Source of the DNA: Pseudomonadota bacterium
Lineage (GTDB): Bacteria; Pseudomonadota; Gammaproteobacteria; Steroidobacterales; Steroidobacteraceae
NCBI GenBank assembly: GCA_016704655.1
Contig: JADIZR010000001.1
Location: 124,001-188,000 of the forward strand
Direction: 5' to 3'
Length of the DNA stretch: 64,000 bases
In this document: in pieces, positions 8,364-17,591 of the stretch
How the letters are laid out: every line of letters starts with the position of its first letter
Numbering within the stretch: position 1 is the first letter of the stretch
Position numbers and translations under genes: made by a program
The notes under the pieces: model-generated
The model's database searches: none
Seen by the model: the letters and a program-made list of their open reading frames with translations, nothing else
What the model was told of the DNA's origin: nothing

Positions 8364-9149
8364 CTACTCCGCGAAGCTCATCCCCACGTGGCTGTACCCG
8401 GCATCCACGTAGACGGTTTCGCCGGTGACGCCAGACGCGAGGTCGGAGCAGAGGAATGCCGCCACATTGCCGACTTCGTCGATCGTCACGTTGCGGCGCA
8501 GGGGAGTTGCAGCGGCTACCTGGGTCAGCATCTTGCGGAAACCGCTCACGCCGGCGGCCGCCAGCGTCTTGATCGGTCCGGCCGAGATCGCATTCACACG
8601 GATGCCGTGGGGTCCGAGATCGGCAGCCAGGAAGCGCACGTTCGCTTCGAGGCTCGCCTTGGCAAGGCCCATCACGTTGTAGCTCGGGATCGAGCGCACG
8701 GCACCCAGGTACGACAGCGTGACGATCGCGCCTGCGCGTCCCTGCATCAGCGGCCTGCCGGCCTTCGCCAGCGCGGTGAGGCTGTAGCTCGAGATTTCGT
8801 GTGCAATGCGGAAGCCTTCGCGCGTCGTGCTGTCGACGAACGTGCCAGCCAGTTCCTCACGCGGCGCGAAGGCGACCGAGTGCACGATGATGTCGAGCGA
8901 GTCCCAGACTGCGCGGATGGCCGTGAACGCGGTCTCGATCTCCGCGTCGGAGGCCACGTCCATCGGCAGCGTGATCGCCGAATTGAAGGCCTGCGTCATC
9001 TCGAGGACCCGATCCTTGAGCCGGTCATTCTGGTAGGTGAACGCGAGTTCCGCGCCCTCCCGGTGCATCGCTGCTGCGATGCCATGGGCGATCGAACGCT
9101 CCGAGGCGAGCCCCACGATGAGGGCCCGCTTGCCTGTCAGGAATCCCAC
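8364..9149 (-). CDS. fabI: Enoyl-[acyl-carrier-protein] reductase (NADH) FabI
   Basis: FabI reduces enoyl-ACP in the last step of each fatty acid elongation cycle. The 261-residue product has the FabI-type nucleotide-binding start (GKRALIVGLASERSIAHGIA) and the Tyr-x6-Lys active-site pair in YNVMGLAK near residue 155. The SAGPIKTLAAAG segment is also typical. It starts at GTG 9149, chosen because GGAGG lies at a proper distance upstream on the minus strand. It begins five bases after the mltD stop, forming a gloB-mltD-fabI minus-strand group. Confidence 0.96.
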   Translation of the reverse strand: MGFLTGKRALIVGLASERSIAHGIAAAMHREGAELAFTYQNDRLKDRVLEMTQAFNSAITLPMDVASDAEIETAFTAIRAVWDSLDIIVHSVAFAPREELAGTFVDSTTREGFRIAHEISSYSLTALAKAGRPLMQGRAGAIVTLSYLGAVRSIPSYNVMGLAKASLEANVRFLAADLGPHGIRVNAISAGPIKTLAAAGVSGFRKMLTQVAAATPLRRNVTIDEVGNVAAFLCSDLASGVTGETVYVDAGYSHVGMSFAE

Positions 9150-9154
9150 GATGT

Positions 9155-10825
9155 TCAGCCTCCGGTTTGCCAGCTTGAGTCGGTATAGACGACGAGACGC
9201 TGGCCCGCGCGGAGCGACGACGACTGCCGCAGGCGGTTCCAGGTCATGAGCTCGCGCACGCTGACGTCGAAGCGGTCGGCGATCTCGGAGAGCGTGTCGC
9301 CGCGTTTGACCTTGTAGGTCACGCGGCTCGATTCACTCGCGCTGCTGGACGCGGTCCGCGTAGCGGATCCGCCTTTGCCCGGTATTTCGAGTCGTGCGCC
9401 AGTGACCAGGCCAGCTTTGCTCGACAGGCCGTTGGCAGAAGCGAGGGCGGGCACCGTGACACCATACCTGCGCGCGACGTCCCACAGCGTGTCGCCTGAC
9501 TTCACGACATGCACCTTGGGCTGCTTCGATGCGGAGGGTTTCTGGTGTTCCGGCAGCTGGGCGGTGATGTCGTCACGCGGCGCGGCCAGCGCGGCCAGCA
9601 TTGCGGTTGAGCCGGCGAATCCGGCCGGAATCAGCAGCGAATCGCCCGGGTGGATCACCGAACCCTGGATGTCATTGACCTGCTGCAGGGCCAGCATCGG
9701 CACGCCGTACTGGCGGGCGATCGCACTGAGGGTCTCGCCCCGGCGAACCTTGTGGCGAACGTCCGGGGGCGGCTCGACTGACGCGACGACGACGCGACTC
9801 TGGTCCACGAGCGTCTGGTCGAGCATCGCCTGACGGAACGTCTGCGCGTTCGGAATCGGCAACAGGAGCCGATGCGGGCCTTTCGGCGGCGTCGTCATGC
9901 GGTTATAGCCCGGATTCAGCGCGAACATGTCTTCGCGGGTGATGCCCGCAAGCTCGGCCACCTGGTCGAGGTGCACCTGCCGGCCCGGTTCGACGACTTC
10001 GAAGAACGGTTGGTTCGGGATCGCGGCGAACGACAATCCGTAGGCTTGCGGGTTGCGCACGATGCGGCTGATCGCGAGCAGCTTCGGCACGTAGTCGCGG
10101 GTTTCGGCACGCAGGTTCAGGCTGAAGAAGTCGGTCGGCAATCCCGCCGACTGATTGCGACGCACGGCGCCGCTGACGGTGCCTTCGCCGCCGTTGTAGG
10201 CAGCAATCGCGAGGTACCAGTCGCCTGCGAAATACTTGTTGAGGTACTGCAGGTAGGTGAGTGCGGCGCCCGTGGCTTCGATGACGTCGCGACGCTCGTC
10301 GATCCACCAGTTCTGCTCGAGGCCGTAGTGCTTGCCCGAGGACGGGATGAACTGCCACAGGCCCGAGGCACGGCTGCGCGAATACGCGACCGGATTGAAC
10401 GCGCTTTCGACGACCGGCAGCAACGCAAGTTCGAGCGGGAGGTTGCGTCGCTCGAGTTCCTGCACGATGTAGTACAGATAGCGCGCGCCGCGCTTGAACG
10501 TACGGTCGAGAAAATCGGGGTTCTTCCGGTACAGTTCCACCTCGCGGTCGACCGCGTAATGCGCGACGTCCGGCAGCGCATAGCCATCGCGAATGCGGTC
10601 GAGCAGGTCCGCGTACTGCTCGGGTGGCATGTGCGGCACTTCGCGTTCCGTGCCGAACGCGCCCGGGATCGTGACCGTCGCGCGGTCCATCGGCGCCTTC
10701 GGACCCGGATGTTCCGGCGCGGGTGGCAAGCTCGAGTAAGTCGAGTCGGTCGTGGCACACCCGGCGAGCAGCGCGGCCGCTGCCACCACGGCGAGCCAGG
10801 ACGGATGCGTGTGGGTTCGTGTCAT
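9155..10825 (-). CDS. mltD: Membrane-bound lytic murein transglycosylase D with three LysM domains
   Basis: MltD cleaves the glycan strands of peptidoglycan in the periplasm. The 556-residue product starts with a lipoprotein signal (LAVVAAAALLAGC, lipid-modified cysteine near residue 23). The SLT domain has its catalytic glutamate in VVESAFNPVAYS, then ASGLWQFIPSSG and AAYNGGEGT. Three C-terminal LysM domains follow (VRRGETLSAIARQYG, VKSGDTLWDVARRYG, VKRGDTLSEIADRF) for peptidoglycan binding. The domain order is that of MltD. It starts six bases after gloB and ends five bases before fabI; mltD beside gloB is a conserved gammaproteobacterial linkage. Confidence 0.95.
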   Translation of the reverse strand: MTRTHTHPSWLAVVAAAALLAGCATTDSTYSSLPPAPEHPGPKAPMDRATVTIPGAFGTEREVPHMPPEQYADLLDRIRDGYALPDVAHYAVDREVELYRKNPDFLDRTFKRGARYLYYIVQELERRNLPLELALLPVVESAFNPVAYSRSRASGLWQFIPSSGKHYGLEQNWWIDERRDVIEATGAALTYLQYLNKYFAGDWYLAIAAYNGGEGTVSGAVRRNQSAGLPTDFFSLNLRAETRDYVPKLLAISRIVRNPQAYGLSFAAIPNQPFFEVVEPGRQVHLDQVAELAGITREDMFALNPGYNRMTTPPKGPHRLLLPIPNAQTFRQAMLDQTLVDQSRVVVASVEPPPDVRHKVRRGETLSAIARQYGVPMLALQQVNDIQGSVIHPGDSLLIPAGFAGSTAMLAALAAPRDDITAQLPEHQKPSASKQPKVHVVKSGDTLWDVARRYGVTVPALASANGLSSKAGLVTGARLEIPGKGGSATRTASSSASESSRVTYKVKRGDTLSEIADRFDVSVRELMTWNRLRQSSSLRAGQRLVVYTDSSWQTGG

Positions 10826-10831
10826 TTCGGC

Positions 10832-11608
10832 TCAGCGGAATCCGTCTTTCCAGCGCCGCACTTCGGTGAACACGTCCACGGCCTCGGGCAGCGGGTGACC
10901 CGCATGTCGTTCGGCTGCGGCGCGTACCGCAGGTTCGCGGCTGCGCAGGAAGGGGTTGATCAGGCGTTCGCGTCCAAGCGTGGACGGCAGCGTGATTTCG
11001 TCGCGGTCGCGGCGCTGCTGCACGTCGGCCAGCATGTCGCGTACGTGGCCGTTGCCGGGTTCGACGACGGCCGCGAACTTGAGATTCGAGAGCGTGTATT
11101 CGTGCGCGCAGAAGACGCGCGTGGCGTCGGGCAGGGCAGCCAGGCGGTCAAGCGAGTCGAGCATCTGGGCGGGGGTGCCTTCAAACAGGCGACCGCAACC
11201 GGCGCTGAACAGGGTGTCGCCGCAGAACAGCGCGCCATGGCCTGCATAGGCAATGTGGCCGAGCGTGTGACCAGGAACGGCTAGCACGTCGAATTCGAGC
11301 CCGAGGTTCTCAAGTGAAGCCTTGCCTCCATCGTCCAGGGCCTGCGCCGCGCAGGGCATCTGCTCGCGCGCCGGCCCGAATACCGGTGCGCCATGCCGCG
11401 CGGCCAGTGCCCTGACTCCGCCGACATGATCGGCGTGGTGATGGGTCACCAGAATCGCGCCGAGCTGCAGTCCCTGCGCCTGCAATGCCTGCTCCACCGG
11501 GCGGTCGTCACCAGGATCGACTACCACGGCGGCGGCCGGGTCGGCCGGCGCGCGTATCAGCCAGATGTAGTTGTCCGAGAACGCCCGCACCGGGCTCACT
11601 TGCAGCAT
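10832..11608 (-). CDS. gloB: Hydroxyacylglutathione hydrolase (glyoxalase II)
   Basis: Glyoxalase II hydrolyses S-lactoylglutathione to lactate and glutathione, completing methylglyoxal detoxification. The 258-residue protein has the metallo-beta-lactamase metal motif THHHADHVGG near residue 55, GHTLGHIAY near 114, FCGDTLFSAGCGRLFEG, and the C-terminal HAGHPLPEAVDVFTEVR region found in GloB. It is the first gene of the minus-strand group gloB-mltD-fabI and is divergent from the methyltransferase gene, with a 138-base shared upstream region. Confidence 0.95.
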   Translation of the reverse strand: MLQVSPVRAFSDNYIWLIRAPADPAAAVVVDPGDDRPVEQALQAQGLQLGAILVTHHHADHVGGVRALAARHGAPVFGPAREQMPCAAQALDDGGKASLENLGLEFDVLAVPGHTLGHIAYAGHGALFCGDTLFSAGCGRLFEGTPAQMLDSLDRLAALPDATRVFCAHEYTLSNLKFAAVVEPGNGHVRDMLADVQQRRDRDEITLPSTLGRERLINPFLRSREPAVRAAAERHAGHPLPEAVDVFTEVRRWKDGFR

Positions 11609-11746
11609 GCGGCTGGGGATTCCTTCGTCTTCCGCGGGTCAATGAGTCCGGGCGGGGCGTATTAGAGCCGTTCGGGACCAAAAATTCCATATGACAGGCC
11701 ACGTTTTTTCGAATTCGTGCAGGGACTTACGGCTATCCTTGGGCGC

Positions 11747-12478
11747 ATGAACACAGATTCCGCCGCAGACCACTGGCTCGAATCCCCGCTCGGGGCAGCG
11801 GTGCTCGCCCTGGAAACGCGGATGATGCAGGACGAGCTGGCCGACGTGGTCGGCTTCGAGCTGCTGCAGATCGGCCGCTGGGGCGATCCCGCCCGGCTCT
11901 GTGCAGCGGCTCGCACCCAGCACCGAAGTTACATCGCGCCCGATGCAACGGGCTCCGGCGCGATCCGCGCCCACTTCGACGCGCTCCCGATCGCCACCAA
12001 TTCGGTGGAAGCAGTGCTGCTACCACACACGCTCGAGCATGCGCCGCGTCCGCACGAATTGCTGCGCGAGGTCGACCGTGTCCTGGTCGGCGAGGGCAAT
12101 CTGGTCATCTGCGCCTTCAATCCGTGGAGCACCTGGGGCGTCCGCCACCACTTCGCTTCAAGCGGTCAGTTCCCGCCGCACGCGGCGCGCATGATGAGCG
12201 AACACCGTACGCGCGACTGGCTCAGCTTGCTCGGTTTCGAGGTCGTCTCGACTCGCCGCTACCTGTTCGCGCCGCCCTGGACACAGCACCTGTTCGGCCT
12301 GCGCGAGGACAGCTGGCTCGAGCGTCGCGGTCCGATCGTCGCGTCCCCGTTGGCAGGCGCGTACCTGCTCAAGGCGTGCAAGCGCGTGCGTTCGATCACA
12401 CCGATCAGACCGGCATGGACGCAGCGGCCAGTTCTCGTCGGCAGCGCGCCGGAACCGACCACGAGGCAGGCCGCGTGA
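11747..12478 (+). CDS. SAM-dependent methyltransferase (YafS-like), adjacent to rnhA
   Basis: The 243-residue product is a class I methyltransferase of the type found between gloB and rnhA in gammaproteobacteria (YafS in E. coli). Motif I is weak (LLQIGRWGD in place of a glycine-rich loop), but LLPHTLEHAPRPHELLREV and LVGEGNLVICAFNPWS match the post-motif II and III regions of type 11 methyltransferases. The substrate is unknown. I start at ATG 11747 rather than the upstream start at 11717. Its stop overlaps the rnhA start (GTGA), so the two are translationally coupled. Confidence 0.85.
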   Translation: MNTDSAADHWLESPLGAAVLALETRMMQDELADVVGFELLQIGRWGDPARLCAAARTQHRSYIAPDATGSGAIRAHFDALPIATNSVEAVLLPHTLEHAPRPHELLREVDRVLVGEGNLVICAFNPWSTWGVRHHFASSGQFPPHAARMMSEHRTRDWLSLLGFEVVSTRRYLFAPPWTQHLFGLREDSWLERRGPIVASPLAGAYLLKACKRVRSITPIRPAWTQRPVLVGSAPEPTTRQAA

Positions 12479-12933
12479 GTGTGTCCGAAGTGATCGTTCA
12501 CACGGACGGGGCCTGCAAGGGCAACCCGGGGCCAGGTGGCTGGGGCGCGCTGCTCGAGACCGGCAAGCACCGCAAAGAGCTTTATGGCGGCGAGCCGCTC
12601 ACCACCAACAACCGCATGGAACTGACCGCGGCGATCGAGGCGCTCGCTGCGCTGAAGCGTCGCTGCCTGGTGCAGCTCTACACCGATTCGCAGTACGTGC
12701 GGCTCGGTATCACCGAGTGGCTGCCGCAGTGGAAGAAGCGGGGCTGGAAGACGGCCGACAGGAAGCCCGTGAAGAATGCGGACCTCTGGCTGCTGCTGGA
12801 GGAGCAGATCGGGCGCCACGAAGTGCACTGGCATTGGGTCAAGGGCCATGCCGGGCACCCAGGCAACGAGCGGGCGGACGAACTCGCTAACCTCGGCATC
12901 GCGGCGTTGCGCGATGCAGGGGTTGGGGGATAG
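12475..12933 (+). CDS. rnhA: Ribonuclease HI
   Basis: RNase HI cuts the RNA strand of RNA-DNA hybrids. The 152-residue protein has the four acidic active-site residues in HTDGACKGNPG, NNRMELTAAIEAL, LYTDSQYV and NERADELA, and the GWKTADRKPVKN basic handle loop. GTG 12475 overlaps the preceding stop; GTG 12481 is an alternative start. The last residues (GVGG) and the TAG stop are encoded by the beginning of a G-rich tandem array, so the repeat has invaded or replaced the original C-terminus. rnhA and dnaQ are normally neighbours, but here a sugar aminotransferase lies between them. Confidence 0.96.
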   Translation: MSVSEVIVHTDGACKGNPGPGGWGALLETGKHRKELYGGEPLTTNNRMELTAAIEALAALKRRCLVQLYTDSQYVRLGITEWLPQWKKRGWKTADRKPVKNADLWLLLEEQIGRHEVHWHWVKGHAGHPGNERADELANLGIAALRDAGVGG

Positions 12934-12974
12934 GGGATAGGGGTTAGGGCCGACTAACCCCTACCCCCTAACCC
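12927..12974 (+). repeat. Inverted 7-nt array (GGGATAG/GGGTTAG and CTAACCC) after rnhA
   Basis: GGGATAG, GGGATAG, GGGTTAG (12927-12947) are followed, after a six-base spacer, by CTAACCC, CTACCCC, CTAACCC (12954-12974). The two halves are complementary, so the array folds back on itself. It contains the rnhA stop codon and is the same unit family as 5822-5849. Confidence 0.88.
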
Positions 12975-13014
12975 CTCGTAAACTACGAAGGGCCGCACTC
13001 TCCGCAGGAAGACC

Positions 13015-14130
13015 ATGGATTTCATCGATCTCAAGACCCAGTACAGCCGACTCAAGTCCTCGATCGATGCGCGCATCCACGGCGTGCTCGAGCATGGCCA
13101 GTACGTCATGGGGCCCGAGGTCGTTGAACTGGAGACGCAGCTCGCGGAGTACGTGGGGTCGAAGCACTGCATCGGCGTGGCGAGCGGCACGGACGCGCTG
13201 CTGATGGCGCTCATGGGGCTCGACATCGGTCCCGGCGATGAAGTCATCACGGTGCCGTTCACGTTCTTCGCGACCGCGGAGATGATCGCGCTGATCGGCG
13301 CCAGGCCGGTCTTCGTCGACATCGACCGCAGCACTTACAACATGGACGCATCGAAACTCGAGGCGGCCATCACGCCGCGTACGAAGGCGATCATGCCGGT
13401 GTCGGTGTATGGCCAGTGCGCGGACATCGACGCCATCAACACGATCGCTTGCCGCAACGAGTTACCGGTGATCGAGGACGCTGCGCAGAGCTTCGGCGCC
13501 ACCTACAAAGGCAGGCGTTCGGGCGGCATGACCCTGATCGGCGCGACGTCGTTCTTTCCGTCGAAGCCGCTCGGTTGCTATGGCGATGGCGGCGCGCTGT
13601 TCACGAATGACGATCGCCTTGCGACGATCATGCGTGAGATCCGCGTGCACGGTCAGGACCGTCGCTACCACCATCCGCGACTGGGGCTGACGGGCCGCCT
13701 CGATTCGATCCAAGCGGCCGTGCTGCTCGCGAAGCTGGAAATTTTTCCCGACGAAGTCGCCGCGCGATATCGGCTCGGTGAGCGCTATGCAACCCTGATC
13801 GCCGAAAAGTTCGGTATGGGCGCGCAGGCGAGGGTGCGCGCCCCGGTCGTCGAGCAGTTCAACACCTGTGTCTACGCCCAGTACACCGTCGAAGTGGAGC
13901 AGCGCGAGATCGTCGAAACACGCATGAAGGCGCTTGGCGTGCCTACAGCGGTGCATTACCCGCTGGCGCTGCACATGCAGCCGGTGTTCAAGCATCTCGG
14001 GTACAGCGAGGGCAGTTTCCCATTGTCCGAATCTGCGGCTCGTCGAGTCATCAGCCTGCCAATGCATCCGTACCTCACGGATGCGCACCAGGTCAGCGTC
14101 GTAGACGCTCTCGCTCAGGCTGTCGCCTGA
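13015..14130 (+). CDS. DegT/DnrJ/EryC1-type sugar aminotransferase (WbpE-like)
   Basis: PLP-dependent aminotransferases of this family aminate keto sugars on nucleotide carriers for surface glycans. The 371-residue product starts with FIDLKTQYSRLKSSIDARI and has GVASGTDALLMALMGLDIG for the cofactor phosphate, VIEDAAQSFGATYKG and the PLP lysine in FFPSKPLGCYGDGGA. This resembles WbpE (UDP-3-keto-GlcNAcA transaminase) most, but no WbpA/B/D partners are seen in this window, so the exact sugar is inferred. AGGAA precedes the ATG. It separates rnhA from dnaQ and is flanked by tandem arrays on both sides, which suggests insertion. Confidence 0.85.
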   Translation: MDFIDLKTQYSRLKSSIDARIHGVLEHGQYVMGPEVVELETQLAEYVGSKHCIGVASGTDALLMALMGLDIGPGDEVITVPFTFFATAEMIALIGARPVFVDIDRSTYNMDASKLEAAITPRTKAIMPVSVYGQCADIDAINTIACRNELPVIEDAAQSFGATYKGRRSGGMTLIGATSFFPSKPLGCYGDGGALFTNDDRLATIMREIRVHGQDRRYHHPRLGLTGRLDSIQAAVLLAKLEIFPDEVAARYRLGERYATLIAEKFGMGAQARVRAPVVEQFNTCVYAQYTVEVEQREIVETRMKALGVPTAVHYPLALHMQPVFKHLGYSEGSFPLSESAARRVISLPMHPYLTDAHQVSVVDALAQAVA

Positions 14131-14152
14131 GCGACGGAGAGCACACTTCCGG

Positions 14153-14197
14153 CTCTTCCTGCACTTCCTACCCTTCCTGCCCTTCCTACCCTTCCGA
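14153..14197 (+). repeat. 9-nt tandem array (CCCTTCCTG/A) upstream of dnaQ
   Basis: Five 9-nt units: CTCTTCCTG, CACTTCCTA, CCCTTCCTG, CCCTTCCTA, CCCTTCCGA. It ends 13 bases before the dnaQ ATG with no visible ribosome-binding site, and has the same unit as 8321-8356 and 19614-19658. Confidence 0.9.
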
Positions 14198-14210
14198 TCC
14201 TTTCCGACCT

Positions 14211-14963
14211 ATGCGCCAGATCGTCTTCGACACCGAAACCACAGGCCTCGAGCCCGAGCTCGGCCACCGCATCATCGAGATCGGCGCGATCGAACTCGTG
14301 AACCGTCGGCGCACGGGTCGGCAATTCCACCGTTACCTGTGTCCGGACCGCACGATCGACCCGGGCGCGGTGCAGGTGCACGGCCTCACGACCGAGTTCC
14401 TGAGCGGACAGCCGCGCTTCGTCGACGTCTTCGACGAGCTGCGTGAGTTCATGGCGGGTGCCGAGCTGATCATCCACAACGCGCCGTTCGACGTCGCTTT
14501 CATGGATGCGGAACTCGAAATGCTGGCGGCGAAGGGGGTGCTCGAGCAGAAGGTAACGACGCGCGACGTCTGCGGCGTGCTCGACACGCTTGCTCTCGCG
14601 CGGCAGCTGCATCCGGGCCAGCGCAACAGTCTCGACGCCCTGTGCAAGCGCTATTCGATCGACAATTCGCACCGCGACCTGCACGGTGCGTTGCTCGACG
14701 CCGACCTGCTGCTCGAAGTCTACCTGGCGATGACGGGGGGGCAGGGCGCGCTGACCCTGGACGACAAAGCCACGGCGGCCGGTGTGGCTGCGGCAGTGAC
14801 GAGGGCGGTGCGCCCGGCGGGCGCGCTCGTGGTGCGGTGCGCGACCGAAGACGAACTGCAGGCACACCAGGAAATGCTCAGGCTGCTCGACAAGAAGAGC
14901 GGCGGCAAGACGGCCTGGCGCCAGTTCGAGCCCGCGCCCGAGACCGTCGCAAGAGCGCCATGA
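14211..14963 (+). CDS. dnaQ: DNA polymerase III subunit epsilon (3'-5' proofreading exonuclease)
   Basis: Epsilon is the proofreading exonuclease of the replicative polymerase core. The 250-residue product has the DEDDh motifs: Exo I FDTETTGLEP at residue 5, Exo II in HNAPFDVAFMD near 90, and Exo III HRDLHGALLDADLL near 155. The C-terminal region after about 180 is the variable linker and polymerase-binding part. Its stop overlaps the nhaB start (ATGA). The leader lacks a Shine-Dalgarno sequence and consists of a CCTTCC array. Confidence 0.95.
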   Translation: MRQIVFDTETTGLEPELGHRIIEIGAIELVNRRRTGRQFHRYLCPDRTIDPGAVQVHGLTTEFLSGQPRFVDVFDELREFMAGAELIIHNAPFDVAFMDAELEMLAAKGVLEQKVTTRDVCGVLDTLALARQLHPGQRNSLDALCKRYSIDNSHRDLHGALLDADLLLEVYLAMTGGQGALTLDDKATAAGVAAAVTRAVRPAGALVVRCATEDELQAHQEMLRLLDKKSGGKTAWRQFEPAPETVARAP

Positions 14964-16468
14964 GCCATACGCTCGCGCAATCGTTCGGCCAGGCCTTCCT
15001 CGGGCGCTCGCCGGGCTGGTACAAGCTCACCATCGTCGGGTTCCTGCTGCTGAACCCGATCGTGATGCTGCTCGCCGGGCCGACGGTCACCGGCTGGCTG
15101 CTGCTGGGCGAGTTCATCTTCACGCTCGCGATGGCGCTGCAGTGCTATCCGTTGCAGCCGGGCGGCTTGCTTGCAATCCAGGCTGTCCTCATAGGTCTGA
15201 CCACGCCCGAGAGCGTGTACGAGGAAGTGACAGGCGCCTTCCCCGTGATCCTGCTGCTGATCTTCATGGTCGCGGGCATCTACTTCCTGCGCGACCTGCT
15301 GCTGTTCGTCTTCACGCGCCTGATCCTGCGGATTCGCTCGCGCGAGTCACTGGCGCTGATGTTCTGCAGTGTTTCGGCAGTGCTGTCCGCCTTTCTCGAC
15401 GCGCTGACCGTGGTAGCCGTCGCGGTCACCGTCGGCATGGGTTTTTTCGAGGTCTATCACCGCGTCGCTTCGGGCAAGACCCACACCACGTCCCACCACG
15501 ATGCAGCGCAGGACGCGGAAGTGCAGGTATTGCACCGCGACAACCTCGAAGCGTTCCGCGGGTTCCTGCGCGCGCTGATGATGCACGGTGCCGTCGGCAC
15601 GGCGATCGGCGGCGTAATGACCCAAGTGGGCGAGCCGCAGAACCTGCTGATCGCTGAACAAGCGGGCTGGACCTTCGGCCAGTTCTTCCTGGTGATGGCG
15701 CCCGTCACCTTGCCGGTGGCGTTCGCGGGCTTTGGCACGTGCTGGCTGGTCGAGCGGTTCCGCCTGTTTGGTTATGGCACGCCGCTCCCGGACGCGGCTC
15801 GTGCCGTGCTCGAGGACTATTCACGTGAACTCGCGACTCGTTCGACGCCCCGCGACAGGCAACTGCTGATCGTCCAGGCGATCGTCGCGATCCTGCTGGT
15901 GCTGTCGCTGGCCTTCCATGTCGCCGAAGTGGGCCTGATCGGGCTGCTGGTCATCATCCTGGCCACTGCGTTTACGGGGATCACCGAGGAGCACCGGATC
16001 GGCAAGGCATTCGAGGCTGCGCTGCCCTTTACGGCCCTGCTGGTCGTGTTCTTCGTGATCGTCGCCGAGATTCACGACCAGCACCTGTTCGAGCCGATGA
16101 TCAACCGCGTGCTCGCGCTCGAGGGCAGCCTGCAGGCCGTGATGCTGTACCTGGCCGCCGGGGTACTCTCGTCGATCAGCGACAACGTCTTCGTCGCTAG
16201 CGTCTACATCACCGAGATCAAGGCCGCGCTGCTGCAGGGAACGATCACTCGCGAGCAGTTCGACTGGCTGGCGGTGGCGATCAACACCGGTACCAACATT
16301 CCGAGCGTCGCGACGCCCAACGGGCAAGCTGCGTTCCTGTTCCTGCTGACCTCGACGCTCGCGCCTTTGATTCGGCTGGGCTACGGCCGCATGGTCTGGA
16401 TGGCGCTGCCATACTTTGTCGTAATGACCACGGTCGGGCTGGGGGCACTGGTCTACGCAAGCCTTTGA
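14960..16468 (+). CDS. nhaB: Na+/H+ antiporter NhaB
   Basis: NhaB exchanges sodium for protons across the inner membrane for pH and salt tolerance. The 502-residue product has many hydrophobic segments and the NhaB pattern throughout: FLGRSPGWYKLTIVGFLLLN at the start, VGEPQNLLIAEQAGW in the middle, and a C-terminal region with SSISDNVFVASVYI and NTGTNIPSVATPNGQAAFLF. The start ATG overlaps the dnaQ stop by four bases. Identification by family pattern is firm. Confidence 0.93.
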   Translation: MSHTLAQSFGQAFLGRSPGWYKLTIVGFLLLNPIVMLLAGPTVTGWLLLGEFIFTLAMALQCYPLQPGGLLAIQAVLIGLTTPESVYEEVTGAFPVILLLIFMVAGIYFLRDLLLFVFTRLILRIRSRESLALMFCSVSAVLSAFLDALTVVAVAVTVGMGFFEVYHRVASGKTHTTSHHDAAQDAEVQVLHRDNLEAFRGFLRALMMHGAVGTAIGGVMTQVGEPQNLLIAEQAGWTFGQFFLVMAPVTLPVAFAGFGTCWLVERFRLFGYGTPLPDAARAVLEDYSRELATRSTPRDRQLLIVQAIVAILLVLSLAFHVAEVGLIGLLVIILATAFTGITEEHRIGKAFEAALPFTALLVVFFVIVAEIHDQHLFEPMINRVLALEGSLQAVMLYLAAGVLSSISDNVFVASVYITEIKAALLQGTITREQFDWLAVAINTGTNIPSVATPNGQAAFLFLLTSTLAPLIRLGYGRMVWMALPYFVVMTTVGLGALVYASL

Positions 16469-16539
16469 CCGGTGTCGCAATCCGTTCCGCCGGCCTGTGG
16501 CATCCTTTTCAAGTCGGACGAAGCAGACGGACGTTACAA

Positions 16540-17583
16540 ATGAAAATCCTGGTCACCGGCGCTGCCGGCTTCATCGGCTACCACACCGCGAGAATCCTGC
16601 TCGATCGCGGTGACGAGGTGGTCGGCCTCGACAACCTGAACGACTACTACGACGTGCGGCTCAAGCACGCGCGCCTGGATCAGCTCAAGACGAGGCCGGG
16701 CTTCAAGTTCGTCAAGCTCGACCTCGCGGACCGCGGCGGGATGACAGAGCTTTTCGCCCGCGAGAAGTTCGACCGGGTGATCCACCTGGCCGCGCAGGCG
16801 GGCGTGCGATATTCCATCGAGAACCCGCTCGCGTATGTCGAAAGCAACGTGGTCGGCACGGCCAACGTGCTCGAAGGTTGCCGTCACAACGGCGTCGAGC
16901 ACCTGGTGTATGCATCGACCAGTTCAGTTTACGGCGCCAACACGAAGATGCCGTTCTCGGTCCACCAGAACGTCGATCACCCGCTGTCGTTCTACGCGGC
17001 GACCAAGAAAGCCAACGAGCTGATGGCGCACACCTATGCGCACCTCTACTCGTTGCCGGTCACGGGGCTGCGGTTCTTCACGGTCTACGGTCCCTGGGGC
17101 CGTCCCGACATGGCGCTGTTCCTGTTCACCCGAAACATCCTGGCCGGCAAGCCGATCGACGTCTTCAACTACGGCCACCATCGCCGTGACTTCACGTATA
17201 TCGACGATATCGCGCAGGGCGTAGTGCGCGCCTGCGACCGAGTCGCGACCGGCAATCCCGAGTGGAACAGCGACGCCCCGGATCCTGCGTCGAGCAAGGC
17301 GCCGTATCGCCTGTACAACATCGGCAACAACGAACCGGTCGAGCTCCTGACGTACATCCGCACGCTCGAGGAGTGCCTCGGCAGGAAGGCCGAGATGAAC
17401 CTGCTGCCACTGCAGGCGGGCGACGTGCCGGACACCTGGGCCAACATCGACGAACTGACGCGAGACGTGGGTTACACGCCGGCCACCCCGGTGTCGGTCG
17501 GCATCCGCAACTTCGTGGACTGGTACCTCGAGTACTACAAGGGCGGTGAGCCGTCGAATTCGAGGGTAGTCAACCTCGGCTGA
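16540..17583 (+). CDS. UDP-glucuronate 4-epimerase (NAD-dependent epimerase)
   Basis: The 347-residue short-chain dehydrogenase/reductase family enzyme most resembles CapI/LspL, which makes UDP-galacturonate from UDP-glucuronate. It has the NAD loop GAAGFIGYHTARILLDRGD, the NDYYDVRLKHARL segment characteristic of this subgroup, STSSVYG, the catalytic pair FYAATKK, and FFTVYGPWGRPDMALF. The start at ATG 16540 puts the glycine loop at the N-terminus. Together with ugd at 41534 it could supply uronic acids for the polysaccharide. A hairpin element begins nine bases after its stop. Confidence 0.9.
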   Translation: MKILVTGAAGFIGYHTARILLDRGDEVVGLDNLNDYYDVRLKHARLDQLKTRPGFKFVKLDLADRGGMTELFAREKFDRVIHLAAQAGVRYSIENPLAYVESNVVGTANVLEGCRHNGVEHLVYASTSSVYGANTKMPFSVHQNVDHPLSFYAATKKANELMAHTYAHLYSLPVTGLRFFTVYGPWGRPDMALFLFTRNILAGKPIDVFNYGHHRRDFTYIDDIAQGVVRACDRVATGNPEWNSDAPDPASSKAPYRLYNIGNNEPVELLTYIRTLEECLGRKAEMNLLPLQAGDVPDTWANIDELTRDVGYTPATPVSVGIRNFVDWYLEYYKGGEPSNSRVVNLG

Positions 17584-17591
17584 GCGTTCTG

